Part shown: positions 17,217 to 26,962 of the stretch, piece after piece
Layout of the letters: every line of letters begins with the position of its first letter
How positions within the stretch are numbered: the stretch's first letter is position 1
Origin: VAZQ01 sp963721005
GTDB taxonomy: Bacteria; Pseudomonadota; Alphaproteobacteria; Rhizobiales; Xanthobacteraceae
Direction of reading: 5' to 3'
Length of the DNA stretch: 64,000 nucleotides
NCBI GenBank assembly: GCA_963721005.1
Contig: CAVRHR010000005.1
Span: forward strand, 1,860,001 to 1,924,000
Notes under the pieces: model-generated
Database searches by the model: none
The model's input: only the letters and a program-made list of their open reading frames with translations
Told to the model about the DNA's origin: nothing
Made by a program: the position numbers and the translations under genes

Positions 17217-18260
17217 TCAGTTCTGCGTTCCGCCGAGTGCCGCCTGCACATCGGCAATCACCGATTTCGGCGTGGCCAGAATACGCGCGATGGCCGACTG
17301 AGTTTCCGCACCGGTCATCGAATCGACATCCGATCTTTGCGTATGGGCGTCGGCGAGAAATTCAGGATCCTTCATGGTGGCGTCGAACGCGCGTCGGAGG
17401 ATGAGCACGCGATCGTCCGGAACACCTGGCGGCGCCGCCAACGGGCGGGCGATCGATCCCGCAAGCGAAAGGAATTGGGCAATGGCTTCCTTCTTCGGAT
17501 CGTCCCGGACGAGATCGGACAGCAACGGCACGTCCGGCAATTCCGCCTCCTTGCGCAAGCCGGTCTGGATCAGGACATTCACCTGGTGATCCCTGAGCTC
17601 GTCGTGGAGCATCGTCTGCATGCTCGTCCATGTGCTGTTGGCATGTCCGTCGAGCTCGCCGCGCTGCATGGCAAGATTGATCTGGCCGCTACCACTGTAG
17701 CCCTGAATGATTTTGAACCGCGTTCCCAGCAGGGAATTGTACAAGGTCGGTCCGACGACCGTGGCCGAGCCCGCTCCCGTGGCGCCCACCACCACCTCGC
17801 GCGTCATGGCATCTTGTAGAGTTTTCACATTCGACGTCACCCAGGTCACCGTCACATTGTTGGATTGGCTGAAATTCCCAAGCCATTTGAACTTACCGAG
17901 CGAAATCTGCAGGCCTTTTCCGCCGGTCGCCTCGACTACCAGGAGGCCTTGGCTGACCAGCGTCAGGAAGGTGCCGTCCTGCGGCGCCGCCTTGGCGGCG
18001 TGGTTTAGCGCCAGCAGCCCGCCGGCGCCCGGCTGATTGATCACGACGAAGCTCGGCCGGCCCGGAATATGGTTGCCCATGTGCCGCGCCAACAGCCGCA
18101 GATAGGTGTCATAACCGGCGCCAGGCGTACTGTGGGTCGACAGCGAAATCGTCCTGCCGGCGAAAAAGTCTTCCGCGACCGCGGCGCGCGGCAGGGTCAC
18201 GGCGAGAAGTGCTGCGACCACAGGCAGCGCCGAAGGCACAATTGTCGCTACCCGTGCCAT
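17217..18260 (-). CDS. Tripartite-transporter receptor-like binding protein 1
   Basis: Exported protein of about 347 residues related to Bug/TctC receptors of tripartite tricarboxylate transporters. It has a signal peptide ending AAVA, then EDFFAGRTISLSTHSTPGAG and VVINQPGAGGLLALNHA. It ends in the helical SVIADVQAALG tail. Members capture carboxylates in the periplasm. No TctA/TctB permease genes are nearby. The next gene upstream (18316-19344) is a paralogue. ATG 18260 keeps a standard signal peptide; an upstream ATG at 18332 would overlap the paralogue by 17 bases and is the alternative start. Confidence 0.85.
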   Translation of the reverse strand: MARVATIVPSALPVVAALLAVTLPRAAVAEDFFAGRTISLSTHSTPGAGYDTYLRLLARHMGNHIPGRPSFVVINQPGAGGLLALNHAAKAAPQDGTFLTLVSQGLLVVEATGGKGLQISLGKFKWLGNFSQSNNVTVTWVTSNVKTLQDAMTREVVVGATGAGSATVVGPTLYNSLLGTRFKIIQGYSGSGQINLAMQRGELDGHANSTWTSMQTMLHDELRDHQVNVLIQTGLRKEAELPDVPLLSDLVRDDPKKEAIAQFLSLAGSIARPLAAPPGVPDDRVLILRRAFDATMKDPEFLADAHTQRSDVDSMTGAETQSAIARILATPKSVIADVQAALGGTQN

Positions 18261-18315
18261 GACACCCGCCCGGTTCGTCGGCCGATCGTAGTCGCTGAGC
18301 GGCGAAGCGTGCTTC

Positions 18316-19344
18316 TCATTTTGCTGCGCCACCTAGCGCCGCCTGCACCTCCGCGAGCACCGATTTCGGTGCGGCCAGAATGCTTGCGACAACGGCCTGC
18401 GTTTCTTCACCGCTCATTGGATCGATATCAAGATGCAGCATTCGTGCCTCGGCCAGAAGCTCGGGGTCCTTCACGGTCGCATCGAAAGCGCGACGCAGAA
18501 CAGACACGCGATCATCCGGCACGCCGGGCGGGGCCGCAAAGGGGCGTGCGGCGGATACGGCCAACGACATGAATTTGGCGATCGGCGCCTTCTTCGAGTC
18601 GCCGGCGACAAGATCGGAGAGAAGCGGCACCTCAGACAATTCCGGCTCCTTGCGCAAACCCATCTGGATCAGGACGTTGACCTTGCGGGCCATGATCTCG
18701 TCGTGCAGCGTCATCTTGATGCTCGCCCAGATGCTATTGGCCCGCCCATCGACCTCGCCGCGCGCCATCGCCGCATCGATCGCATCGCCTCCACTGTAGC
18801 CCACCCTGACCTTAAACCGAGTTCCGAGCAACGAATTATACAAATTCGGTCCGAGCTCGGATGCGGTACCTGCTCCGGTGGCGCCCAGAACGACCTCTCG
18901 CGCCATGGCGTCCCGTAGCGTGCTCACATTCGAGGCCGCCCAGGTCACCGTGACATTGTTCGATTGGTTGAAGTTGCCGAGCCATTTGAACGCACCGAGC
19001 GAATTCTGCATGTCCGCGCCCGAGGTGACCCCCATGGTGAGGACACTTTGGGCAACCAGCGTCAGGAACGTTCCGTCCTGCGGGGCTTTCACGGCGTTGC
19101 TCAACGCAAACCGGCCCCCGGCGCCGGGCTGATTGATGACGACAAAACCGGGTCGGCCGGGGATGTGTTTGCCCATGTGCCGCGAAAGGAGCCGCAGATA
19201 GGCGTCATAACCGCCGCCTACCTCGCTGTGGGTGGACATCGAAATCGTCTTGCCGGCGAAGAAGTCCTCCGCGCTTGCTTCGTGCGACGTCATCAGGCCG
19301 AGAGCCGCCGCGGCGACGGCCCATGGCATCCCGAGCACTCTCAT
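18316..19344 (-). CDS. Tripartite-transporter receptor-like binding protein 2
   Basis: Protein of 342 residues with a signal peptide (MRVLGMPWAVAAAALGLMTS, cleavage near EASA) followed by EDFFAGKTISMSTHSEVGGG and VVINQPGAGGRFALSNAV. It is clearly paralogous to the neighbours at 17217 and 22777. The start at 19344 follows GGGAGGTGAGGCA, a strong ribosome site. It begins 25 bases after the hydrolase stop codon, so it belongs to the same operon. The ligand cannot be inferred; the hydrolase context suggests an aromatic or dicarboxylic acid. Confidence 0.88.
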   Translation of the reverse strand: MRVLGMPWAVAAAALGLMTSHEASAEDFFAGKTISMSTHSEVGGGYDAYLRLLSRHMGKHIPGRPGFVVINQPGAGGRFALSNAVKAPQDGTFLTLVAQSVLTMGVTSGADMQNSLGAFKWLGNFNQSNNVTVTWAASNVSTLRDAMAREVVLGATGAGTASELGPNLYNSLLGTRFKVRVGYSGGDAIDAAMARGEVDGRANSIWASIKMTLHDEIMARKVNVLIQMGLRKEPELSEVPLLSDLVAGDSKKAPIAKFMSLAVSAARPFAAPPGVPDDRVSVLRRAFDATVKDPELLAEARMLHLDIDPMSGEETQAVVASILAAPKSVLAEVQAALGGAAK

Positions 19345-19369
19345 TGCCTCACCTCCCTTCGACGTCGGA

Positions 19370-20269
19370 TCAGTCGGGAAAACCGTGCAGCCGAGCCGGA
19401 TTGCTGACCAAAATCTTGCGCAGCAGATCGGGATCATGATCGACGTAGCGATACAGTAACTCGACCACCTCGGCGTCGTTCATCATCCGCTCCTTGTTCC
19501 AACCCGTGTGCGGCCAATCGGTGCCCCAGATCATCCGATCGGGGGCCGCCGCGATAAAAGCTCGCGCGAACGGGATAGCGTCATCCCAACCGGTCTCCAT
19601 CACCGAGTCGCGATTTCCGTTCGACAGTTTCACCCACCAGTTCTCGCTGTTCAGGCGGTCGCAAATCCACCGGCAGGCGGGCTGCCCAACACCGAGCGAT
19701 AGATCCAGATGGCCCATGTGGTCGACAACCATCGTAAGGTCTTTCACCGAGCACAGGAAGTCACCCCAATCCGGGATATCGGACCCGGTAATGTGAAGCC
19801 GCGCATGCCAACCGATCTCGCGCACGCGCGCCATCGATCGTCTGACGGCTTGCGGTTCATGCACCTGTCCGTAACGCTTGCCGAGATGAAACCGCGCGCC
19901 GCGCACCCCGACGGTGTTCAACCGTTCCATCTGCCGATCGGTCAGGTCGTCCCGCACGATGCCGATAGCCCGGTAGTTGTTCCGCTCTTGCGGGCGCAGT
20001 GCCTCCAGCGTGTCGATCAGGAGGCTGTGGTCGGTGTCGTAGCGCTGCGTGTGCACGATGACACCGCGCCTGAAGCCGAGAATGCGCAGCACATTCTGCA
20101 TGTCGGCAAATGTCGCGCTGGGCGGCTGGAATGTCGTATCGAAGTGCAGCGGATATTTTTTGGGATCGCCGAAAATATGGAATTGGCAGTCACAACTGTC
20201 AGGCGGCGGAAGCGGCACCGGAGGACGCGTCTGCCGATCCCAATCGAGGTGGCGGCGCTCCCTCTGCAT
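19370..20269 (-). CDS. Amidohydrolase_2 family, PDC-lactonase-like hydrolase
   Basis: Protein of 299 residues, cytoplasmic, with a TIM-barrel metal-dependent hydrolase fold. It contains SCDCQFHIFGDPKKYPLHF at the first strand, RRGVIVHTQRYDTDHSLLID, TMVVDHMGHLDLS and the C-terminal IWGTDWPHTGW with the catalytic Asp. This pattern matches 2-pyrone-4,6-dicarboxylate lactonase (LigI) relatives, which hydrolyse lactone intermediates of lignin-aromatic breakdown. The usual HxH motif is CQFH here. It is the first gene of the reverse-strand operon and diverges from the CXXCH protein gene. Substrate is not proven. Confidence 0.82.
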   Translation of the reverse strand: MQRERRHLDWDRQTRPPVPLPPPDSCDCQFHIFGDPKKYPLHFDTTFQPPSATFADMQNVLRILGFRRGVIVHTQRYDTDHSLLIDTLEALRPQERNNYRAIGIVRDDLTDRQMERLNTVGVRGARFHLGKRYGQVHEPQAVRRSMARVREIGWHARLHITGSDIPDWGDFLCSVKDLTMVVDHMGHLDLSLGVGQPACRWICDRLNSENWWVKLSNGNRDSVMETGWDDAIPFARAFIAAAPDRMIWGTDWPHTGWNKERMMNDAEVVELLYRYVDHDPDLLRKILVSNPARLHGFPD

Positions 20270-20575
20270 TCAAAAGGCTCCTGTCGCATCCCGTAGCCAT
20301 CTGCGATCGCCAATGCACAAAGGTTACGCGAGCCAATATTCGCGCGTCAATTGGCGTCGGTGGATCGCCGCGTCATAGGGGCGAGCAATGGCTCGTCCAA
20401 GCGAGGCGCAATTGACGGCTTGATCAAAGCAGCCGACTGTGCATCGATGTACATTAAGGCTTTGGAAGCTGCGTCGAAGCAGCCTTCCGTCGACCACGCG
20501 GGCGTATTTGCCCAACAGCACCGTGGGACGGGATAGTGGGAGAGAATACGGAATCGCGGGAACAGGGAGGGGCAA
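20270..20575. promoter_or_regulatory. Divergent promoter region of the receptor/hydrolase clusters
   Basis: About 306 non-coding bases separate the reverse-strand hydrolase operon from the forward-strand CXXCH operon. Both promoters must lie here. A GGGAGGGGCAA ribosome site precedes ATG 20576. No clear regulator-binding palindrome was identified. Confidence 0.5.
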
Positions 20576-22760
20576 ATGAGGACGACCAATCGGTTCGGTC
20601 TTGGAGTCGCGGCAATCGCCTTGGCGGCGCTCCTGAACGCCCCATCGGCCCGGTTGAGCGCGCAACAAGGAACCGTCGCCGGCATCAGCATCAGCATCGG
20701 TGACAGGGATCTTGGGGGCGTGGTGACCGGCCCGAACGGTCCGGAGGCCGGGGTATGGGTGGTTGCCGAAACGGCTGATTTGCCGACCAAGCTCGCCAAG
20801 ATCGTCGTGACTGATGATCAAGGGCGCTACCTGCTACCTGATCTGCCCAAAGCCAATTATGATGTGTGGGTCCGCGGCTATGGACTTGTCGATTCCCCCA
20901 AGATCAAGACCGCGCCCGGAAAGATGCTGAATTTGACGGCCGTGGTGGCTCCAAGCGTGGCAGCAGCAGCGGAGTACTATCCGGCGATTTATTGGTTTTC
21001 CATGCTGAAGATCCCGGACCGGAGCGAATTTCCCGGCACCGGGCCCGATGGCAACGGCATGCCGGTGAGTTTCAAGAGCCAGGCCAACTGGTTGGCGAAC
21101 CTCAAGACCGATGGCTGCGTCGGCTGCCACCAATTCGGCAACAAGGCGACACGGACCATCGAGAAGGAGCTCGGCCAATTCGAATCGTCATATTCGGCCT
21201 GGGTGCGGCGCATTCAGTCGGGACAGGCCAGCGAAACCATGGCGCGCGACATCGGTGTGCTCGACACGCAGCGGGCGCTGAGGCTGTTCGCGGATTGGAG
21301 CGATCGCATCGCGGCGGGCGAGCTTCCCAAATCGAAGCCCGACCGGCCACAGGGCATCGAGCGCAACCTGGTCGTCACGGTGTGGGATTGGGGCACGCCC
21401 AAAATGTATCTCCATGACGAGACGTCCACCGACCGGCGCAACCCGACGGTCAACGCCAACGGCCCGATCTACGGCTCGCCCGAATTGAGCACCGATTTCA
21501 TCCCTGTCCTCGATCCGGTCAACAACCGGGCCTACAGCATCAAATTGCCAATTCGTGACCCGAAGACCCCCACGACCAAGGACGCTCCGATGTTCGCGGC
21601 CTCGCCCTATTGGGGCGACGAAAAGATTTGGGACAGTCAGGCCAGCCCGCATAATCCGATGTTCGACGACAAGGGCCGCGTCTGGTTCACGTCCAGAATT
21701 CACGGCCCGCAGAGTTCCGCGTTCTGCCGGAAAGGGTCGGACCTTTCGTCCGCGAAGCTGTTTCCGATCGACCGCGCCGGGCGGGCGCTCTCGATGTACG
21801 ATCCGAAGACCGAAAACTTCACGCTGGTCGACACTTGCTTCAGCACCCACCATCTGCAGTTTGACGCGAAGGGCAGGCTGTGGGCATCGAGCGGTGCCGG
21901 CGGCAACGGCGTCGGCGACGTGGTGGGTTGGCTCGACGTCAAGATGTTCGATGAAACCGGCGACGAGCAGAAGTCGCAAGGTTGGACGCCTCTGATCCTT
22001 GATACCAATGGCAACGGCAAGCGCGACGAGGGTTATACGGAGCCCAACCAGCCGCTCGATCCCAGCAGGGACAAGCGAATTCTTGGCCGGATTCTACGGC
22101 ATCGCTCCAAGCCCGGCCGATGGCACCATTTGGGGGTCGGTGCTTGGATTCCCGGGGGCCGTCATTCGGCTTGATCTCGGCGACGACCCGCCGGCCACCG
22201 CGCTAGCGGAAATGTATCAGCCGCCGTTCCCCGGCTATGCGCCGCGCGGCATGGACATCGACAGCAAAGGCGTCGTCTGGGTGCCGCTCGGAAGCGGCCA
22301 CATGGGCAGCTTCGACCGCCGGAAGTGCAAGATCCTCAACGGACCGACGGCGACCGGCGCGCACTGTCCCGAAGGCTGGACGCTTTATCGCTTGCCGGGA
22401 CCACAGCTGGAGGGCGTCGGGGAGCCCGAAACCGGGAGCGCCGAATCGAGCTATTACACCTGGGTCGATCAGCACAACACCTTTGGATTGGGCGCGGATG
22501 TGCCGATTGCGACGGGAAACGATTCGGATTCCCTTCACGTTCTCGTGGACGGGAAGTTCATCGAGCTTCGCGTCCCGTATCCCATGGGGTTCTTCCCGAA
22601 GGGCCTCGACGGACGCATCGACGATCCGAATGCCGGCTGGAAGGGCCGTGGCCTATGGGCAACCTACGGCAACAGAACGCCGTTTCACAATGAAGGTGGA
22701 AAAGGGACGCTACCCAAGGTCGTGAAGTTCCAGCTTCGCCCGGATCCACTCGCGCACTGA
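20576..22760 (+). pseudogene. Exported CXXCH / beta-propeller protein, frameshifted
   Basis: The reading frame of 532 codons starts with a signal peptide, a carboxypeptidase-regulatory-like beta domain (residues about 40-115; GGVVTGPNGPEAGVWVVAE) and a haem-type CVGCH motif near residue 182. Repeated propeller strands follow (KIWDSQASPHNPMFDDKGRV, THHLQFDAKGRLWASSG). Near 22084 one extra T shifts the frame. Removing it continues as ILAGFYGIAPSPADGTIWG and leads to the intact 3' part ending at 22760. The whole protein would have about 727 residues and resemble Vgb-lyase-like propellers. It could be a sequencing error or a real lesion. It lies 16 bases before receptor 3. Confidence 0.8.
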
Positions 22761-22776
22761 GCGGGTCGGCCGAACC

Positions 22777-23805
22777 ATGATGATAAGAATCTGCTGCGTC
22801 TCGCTTGCGACCGTGGCCGCTGCCTGGGTGCAACCACTCTGTGCCGCCGACGCCTATTACGCCGGCAAGACCATCACCATGTCGACCTATGGTGCGCCGG
22901 GCGACAGCTACGACCTTTATCTGCGGCTGCTGAGCCGGCACTACGGCAAGCACATATCCGGGAACCCCCGTTTCATCGTCGTCAATCAGCCCGGTGGCGG
23001 CGGTTTGCTGGCCATGAACCACGCCGCTGTGCTGGCGCCGCAAGATGGGACGTTCCTGACGCTCGCGAGCCAGGGCTTGCTGATTTTCGAGGCAACCGGA
23101 CAGCGCGGCCTGCAAACCTCGATCGGTAATTTCAAATGGCTCGGCAGCTTCACGCAATCGAACAACGTGACGGTGACCTGGCACACCTCAAGAACCAAGA
23201 CCCTCCAAGATGCAATCGCCCACGAGGTGGTCGTCGGCGCCAGCGGATCCGGCGGCGGATCTGTCATCGGTCCCGCCATCTACAACGCGGTACTCGGTAC
23301 CAAATTCAAGATCGTCTACGGCTATCCGGGCGGCGCCGCAATCGATCTCGCGATGCAGCGCGGCGAGGTTGAAGGTCGCGGCAACAACACGTGGGCGGGA
23401 TACAAGGCGACCTTTCAAAGCGCGATCGCCGACCGCAAGCTCAACGTGCTGATCCAGACCGGATTGCGCAAGGAACCGGAACTGCAGGACGTTCCGCTAT
23501 TTCTGGACCTCGTGAGAGGCGACCCCACGCGCGAGCCCATCGCGAAGTTCATGTCCTATGCGGTCGCCATCGCGCGACCCCTGGCGGCGCCTCCGGGAGT
23601 CCCGCAGGATCGTGTCGATATTCTGCGCCGGGCCTTCGATGAGACCATGCAGGATCCTGAATTCCTCGCCGAGGCCGCCAAGCTCAACGCGGAAATCGAT
23701 CCGCTGACCGGCCAACAAGTTCAAGACGTAGTCATCCAAGTCTTGAACACACCGAAGAACGTCATTCAGCAAATCCAGACGACCCTCGGATTGCCCGTGA
23801 ACTGA
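22777..23805 (+). CDS. Tripartite-transporter receptor-like binding protein 3
   Basis: Protein of 342 residues with a signal peptide ending CAAD. The mature start AYYAGKTITMSTYGAPGDSY, the VVNQPGGGGLLAMNHAAVLA segment and the C-terminal TPKNVIQQIQTTLG match the receptors at 17217 and 18316 throughout. It is coupled to the CXXCH protein gene just upstream. Three paralogous receptors in one divergon, with no permease, suggest either shared use of a distant TctAB or a sensing role. Its 3' end overlaps the convergent MetE-like gene. Confidence 0.88.
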   Translation: MMIRICCVSLATVAAAWVQPLCAADAYYAGKTITMSTYGAPGDSYDLYLRLLSRHYGKHISGNPRFIVVNQPGGGGLLAMNHAAVLAPQDGTFLTLASQGLLIFEATGQRGLQTSIGNFKWLGSFTQSNNVTVTWHTSRTKTLQDAIAHEVVVGASGSGGGSVIGPAIYNAVLGTKFKIVYGYPGGAAIDLAMQRGEVEGRGNNTWAGYKATFQSAIADRKLNVLIQTGLRKEPELQDVPLFLDLVRGDPTREPIAKFMSYAVAIARPLAAPPGVPQDRVDILRRAFDETMQDPEFLAEAAKLNAEIDPLTGQQVQDVVIQVLNTPKNVIQQIQTTLGLPVN

Positions 23806-24996
23806 GCGGGTCTCAAAGACCAAAGTCGCCGTGACGCGAGTCTGCGCGCCTTCCGATAGAGACCGAAGCTTGGCCCAAGCGACGTCGGGGTGAACCTCGT
23901 CTCCCGCAGCGGATGTGGCAAAGCCACAATCGTTGCCGGCAAGGACGTTCTCGCGACCAATAACGTTCGCAAAACGCTCGATGCGTTGTGCGACCAGTTC
24001 GGGATGCTCGACCTGATAGACGCAATGCGAGACAACTCCTGGAATGAGGATCTTTCCGGGCGGCAACTTGACCTCCTCCCATACCCGCCATTCATGCTCG
24101 TGACGAGGATTCGAGGCCTCGATCGAATAGGCTTGTGCCTTGATCTTCAGCATCAGGTCGACATAGTGCTTCAGCTCCAGATCATGCACCCGCGGCGCAA
24201 CATTCACGCTGTAGCAGGTATGGAAGCGTACCCGATCTTCCGGAATTCCCTTCAAGGCATGATTCACCACCTCGACATGCAATTCGATGAATTTGCGGCA
24301 CTCCTCCAGGGTCAATCCAGGTATGCGATTGTAATGTGTGATCAATCGAGGATCGTCGATCTGCAGCAGAAATCCTGCGCTGACGATTGCGCGATATTCT
24401 TCATTCATCGCGTCGGCGAGCGCCGTCAGATACTCTTCGTCCGACGCATAGAATTCGTTCGAAAAATACATTTCCAGATTCGTCGGAGAGATCGCGGTGA
24501 TAAACGCCTCTTCGATCGGCGCGCCGTTGAGCGCATGCTTCAAGTTTTGGATGTCCGCCTCGACCTCCTCGTGCCCGATATATTTGATCGGCCCGGTACA
24601 GATCAGCGTGGTCATGCCCCGCGGGCGGGCGGTCGCGGCCGCACGGGCCCCGAACATGACCTTCATCTCCTCGTAGACGGCAGGAAACGCAAGTGCATCG
24701 CGCGACACGCTGCCGAGGCGGGGCCGCACCTTGTCGATTCCCTCGAGGCCGCCAATTCGCATGCGCGCATAGGTCGCGAAGCTGGATTTGCTGTGTTCTC
24801 CGTCGTCAACTACGTCGATGCCTAGCTCAATTTGTTTGCGCACCACATCGGTCACGGATTGGCGCACACGCGCAGCGAGCTCGCCTCGATCATGCGGTTC
24901 ACCGGCGTCCTTGGCATGGAGCGGGGCCAGCAGCTCCCTTGGGCGCGGGAGACTTCCGCAATGGGTCGTGAGAGTTCGGCTGACGCTCCAATTCAC
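23766..24996 (-). CDS. MetE-like (cobalamin-independent methionine synthase fold) protein, C-terminal frameshift
   Basis: Protein of about 400 residues matching the C-terminal catalytic half of MetE. It begins TTHCGSLPRPRELLAPLHAK and contains ELGIDVVDDGEHSKSSFATY, LLQIDDPRLITHYNRIPG, HTCYSVNVAPRVHDLELKHY and the zinc-ligand region NVLAGNDCGFATSAAGDEVH. Such short forms act in catabolism of unusual acids or in methyl transfer. At about 23847 the frame runs on antisense through receptor 3. A one-base shift gives the expected ending EGARLASRRLWSL-like, finishing at 23766. The enzyme is probably still nearly complete. Confidence 0.78.
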
Positions 24997-25473
24997 AATG
25001 CCCTACCTTTCAGCGTGCAATACCGTCGGACACCAAAAGCCTGATCATTCTAATTATCTCACCGCAGATGCCTTGTCGTCCCTCACTTAGCCCCATTTCA
25101 CCTTTTGCTTCAATCCCGCAATCGCTTTGACGGCTTGGGCGACGACCTCGTCGGGCTCGAGAGCGCTCACTGGCCGGCTTGGCGATCCATTGCCAGTTGT
25201 CGCGTTATGTCGAATTTCTATCTAGCGGCTTGAGGCTGCTAAAGCCGCTAAAGTTTCACGGGCCGCCGGACGCGGCTGCCATTAGCGCCGTTAGTGCCAA
25301 TAGGCTGCAATACAGCCGCTGGCGAAGACGCATAACCCCCGTAAGAGCCGGAGCACCCTGGCCGCTGCGGCCATCCGCGCGGCCGGCGAAAACACTCTGC
25401 GTCAAATTCTCCGTGGGTCTGGGGTGTGAGGGGAGCAAACCCGCCCTCCTCCCCAAATTGACAGGAGACTACC
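24997..25473. other. Intergenic, no feature seen
   Basis: About 480 bases with no recognised gene or RNA. The last 20 bases contain a good ribosome site (AGGAG) for the next, damaged gene. Confidence 0.4.
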
Positions 25474-25760
25474 ATGAACAGACCCGCACCACCTTCGTTG
25501 CTCTCGCCGCCCTCGCCACGACGGCTCTATCGTCCACCTCCGCCTCCGCTTTCGGAGCAGCCCACTTTGCCCAAGGCACCAACAAAGGCTCCGGCCTCGG
25601 CGGAGCGCCCAACCCGGCCGTTACCCACCACGAGCCGCGCGTGCCCGACGCCAGCGTATCTCAGAGCGGCGGCACGGCCGGTCGCTTCCCGCGGATTGAA
25701 ACCACGGTTGCGGGCTTGTCCGGCCAACTCAATGCGGTCGACGAGGTTGGAAGCGATTAA
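25474..25760 (+). pseudogene. Small exported protein with frameshift right after the start codon
   Basis: AGGAG is followed by ATGAAC, but that frame gives an improbable Pro-rich peptide. One base shifted, the sequence reads RTTFVALAALATTALSSTSA, ending ASAFGAAHFAQG, which is a textbook signal peptide and mature start. It then continues to 25760 with a Gly/Asn/His-rich region. The gene has most likely lost or gained one base within codons 2-3. No function is known. Confidence 0.5.
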
Positions 25761-25976
25761 CGGAATTCCAATGGCTCCACTCCGACGTTGCCGCGGCGGG
25801 CATCTATCGCGGTGTTAGAATTAGCGCCGTAAACGTCTTGGTCGCCTTTGTCCCGCTTATCACTCCTCGTATCGATGCTTACGGGGATGGGTCAACATTA
25901 ACCCAGAGCGAGAGATTTAGACTGCCCCACCGTCGCGGTCGGAGCTACACCACCAGCCGGGACACAATCTTTGGGT

Positions 25977-26932
25977 TGAGGTGGCCCCGGTTGTCTGAAC
26001 AGTTTTTCCGCGTCGATAAGTGGAGCGTCTGCCGAGGTTAGGCTGCCGCGCGGAAGGGCAGCGGGGTGGAGTAGGCGTGATCGGGGGTCGTGCCGTCAAG
26101 GCTCGAATGCGGCCGGCGCCGATTGTAGAAGTCGAGGTAGCGCCCGATCGACGCGCGGGCCTCGGACGCGGTGTCGTAGGCTCTGAGATACACCTCCTCG
26201 TATTTGACGCTGCGCCATAGCCGCTCGACGAAGACGTTGTCGCGCCAGGCGCCCTTGCCGTCCATGCTGACGGCAATCCCGTTTTTGATCAGCACGCCGG
26301 TGAATGCCGCACCGGTGAACTGGCTGCCTTGATCCGTGTTGAAGATCTCCGGCTTGCCGTGGCGAGAGAGTGCATTCTCCAGCGTCTCGACGCAGAATGC
26401 CGCCTCCATCGTAATCGACACGCTCCACGACAGCACGCGACGGCTGAACCAATCGAGCACGACGGCCAGATAGACGAAGCCGCGCTCCATCGGGATGTAG
26501 GTGATGTCCATCGCCCACACCTGGTTCGGCCGCGTGACCTGGACGCCCCGCAGCAGGTACGGGTAGATCTTGTGCCCCGGCTCGGGCTTGGTCGTGCGCG
26601 GACGGCGATAGAGCGCTTCTATCCCCATCCGCCGCATCAGCGTCTTCACGTGACGGCGGCCGATCTTGCTCCCCTCGGCGGCCAGCAGGCCTTTCAGCAT
26701 CCGCGAGCCGGCGAAAGGGAACTCCAGGTGTAGCCGGTCGAGCCGCCGCATGATCGCGAGGTCGGCTTCCGGCACCGGCCGCGGCAAGTAGTAGACGCTG
26801 CCACGGCTGATGTTCAGAGCTTTCGCTTGCTGGGTGATCGGCAGATCGTGTGCACGGTCGATCATCGCTTTGCGCTCAGCAGCCCGGCTTTGGTGAGCGC
26901 TCCTTCTAAAAAATCATTTTCGAGCGTCAGCT
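25977..26932. mobile_element. IS3-family element A, copy 1 (5' truncated)
   Basis: One end is intact, with terminal repeat TGAGGTGGCCCCGGTTGTCT at 25977. At 26932 the element stops abruptly inside its first gene, where element B begins. It retains the full second gene and the last about 20 codons of the first. Its protein is identical to that of copy 2 (62237-63520), and the two copies are in opposite orientation. Confidence 0.85.
26038..26865 (-). CDS. IS3-family transposase OrfB, element A copy 1
   Basis: Integrase-core protein of 275 residues with an N-terminal HTH_21 region (RGSVYYLPRPVPEADLAIMR) and an rve domain. The DDE triad is visible in VWAMDITYIPMERGFVY, IFNTDQGSQFTG and VERLWRSVKYEEVYLR. 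It is identical in sequence to the copy at 62632-63459. Because its OrfA partner has been truncated, this copy is probably not autonomous, although OrfA from copy 2 might complement it. Confidence 0.9.
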   Translation of the reverse strand: MIDRAHDLPITQQAKALNISRGSVYYLPRPVPEADLAIMRRLDRLHLEFPFAGSRMLKGLLAAEGSKIGRRHVKTLMRRMGIEALYRRPRTTKPEPGHKIYPYLLRGVQVTRPNQVWAMDITYIPMERGFVYLAVVLDWFSRRVLSWSVSITMEAAFCVETLENALSRHGKPEIFNTDQGSQFTGAAFTGVLIKNGIAVSMDGKGAWRDNVFVERLWRSVKYEEVYLRAYDTASEARASIGRYLDFYNRRRPHSSLDGTTPDHAYSTPLPFRAAA

Positions 26933-26962
26933 TGGCCTGCACCCGGTTTTGTAGACAAGCAG

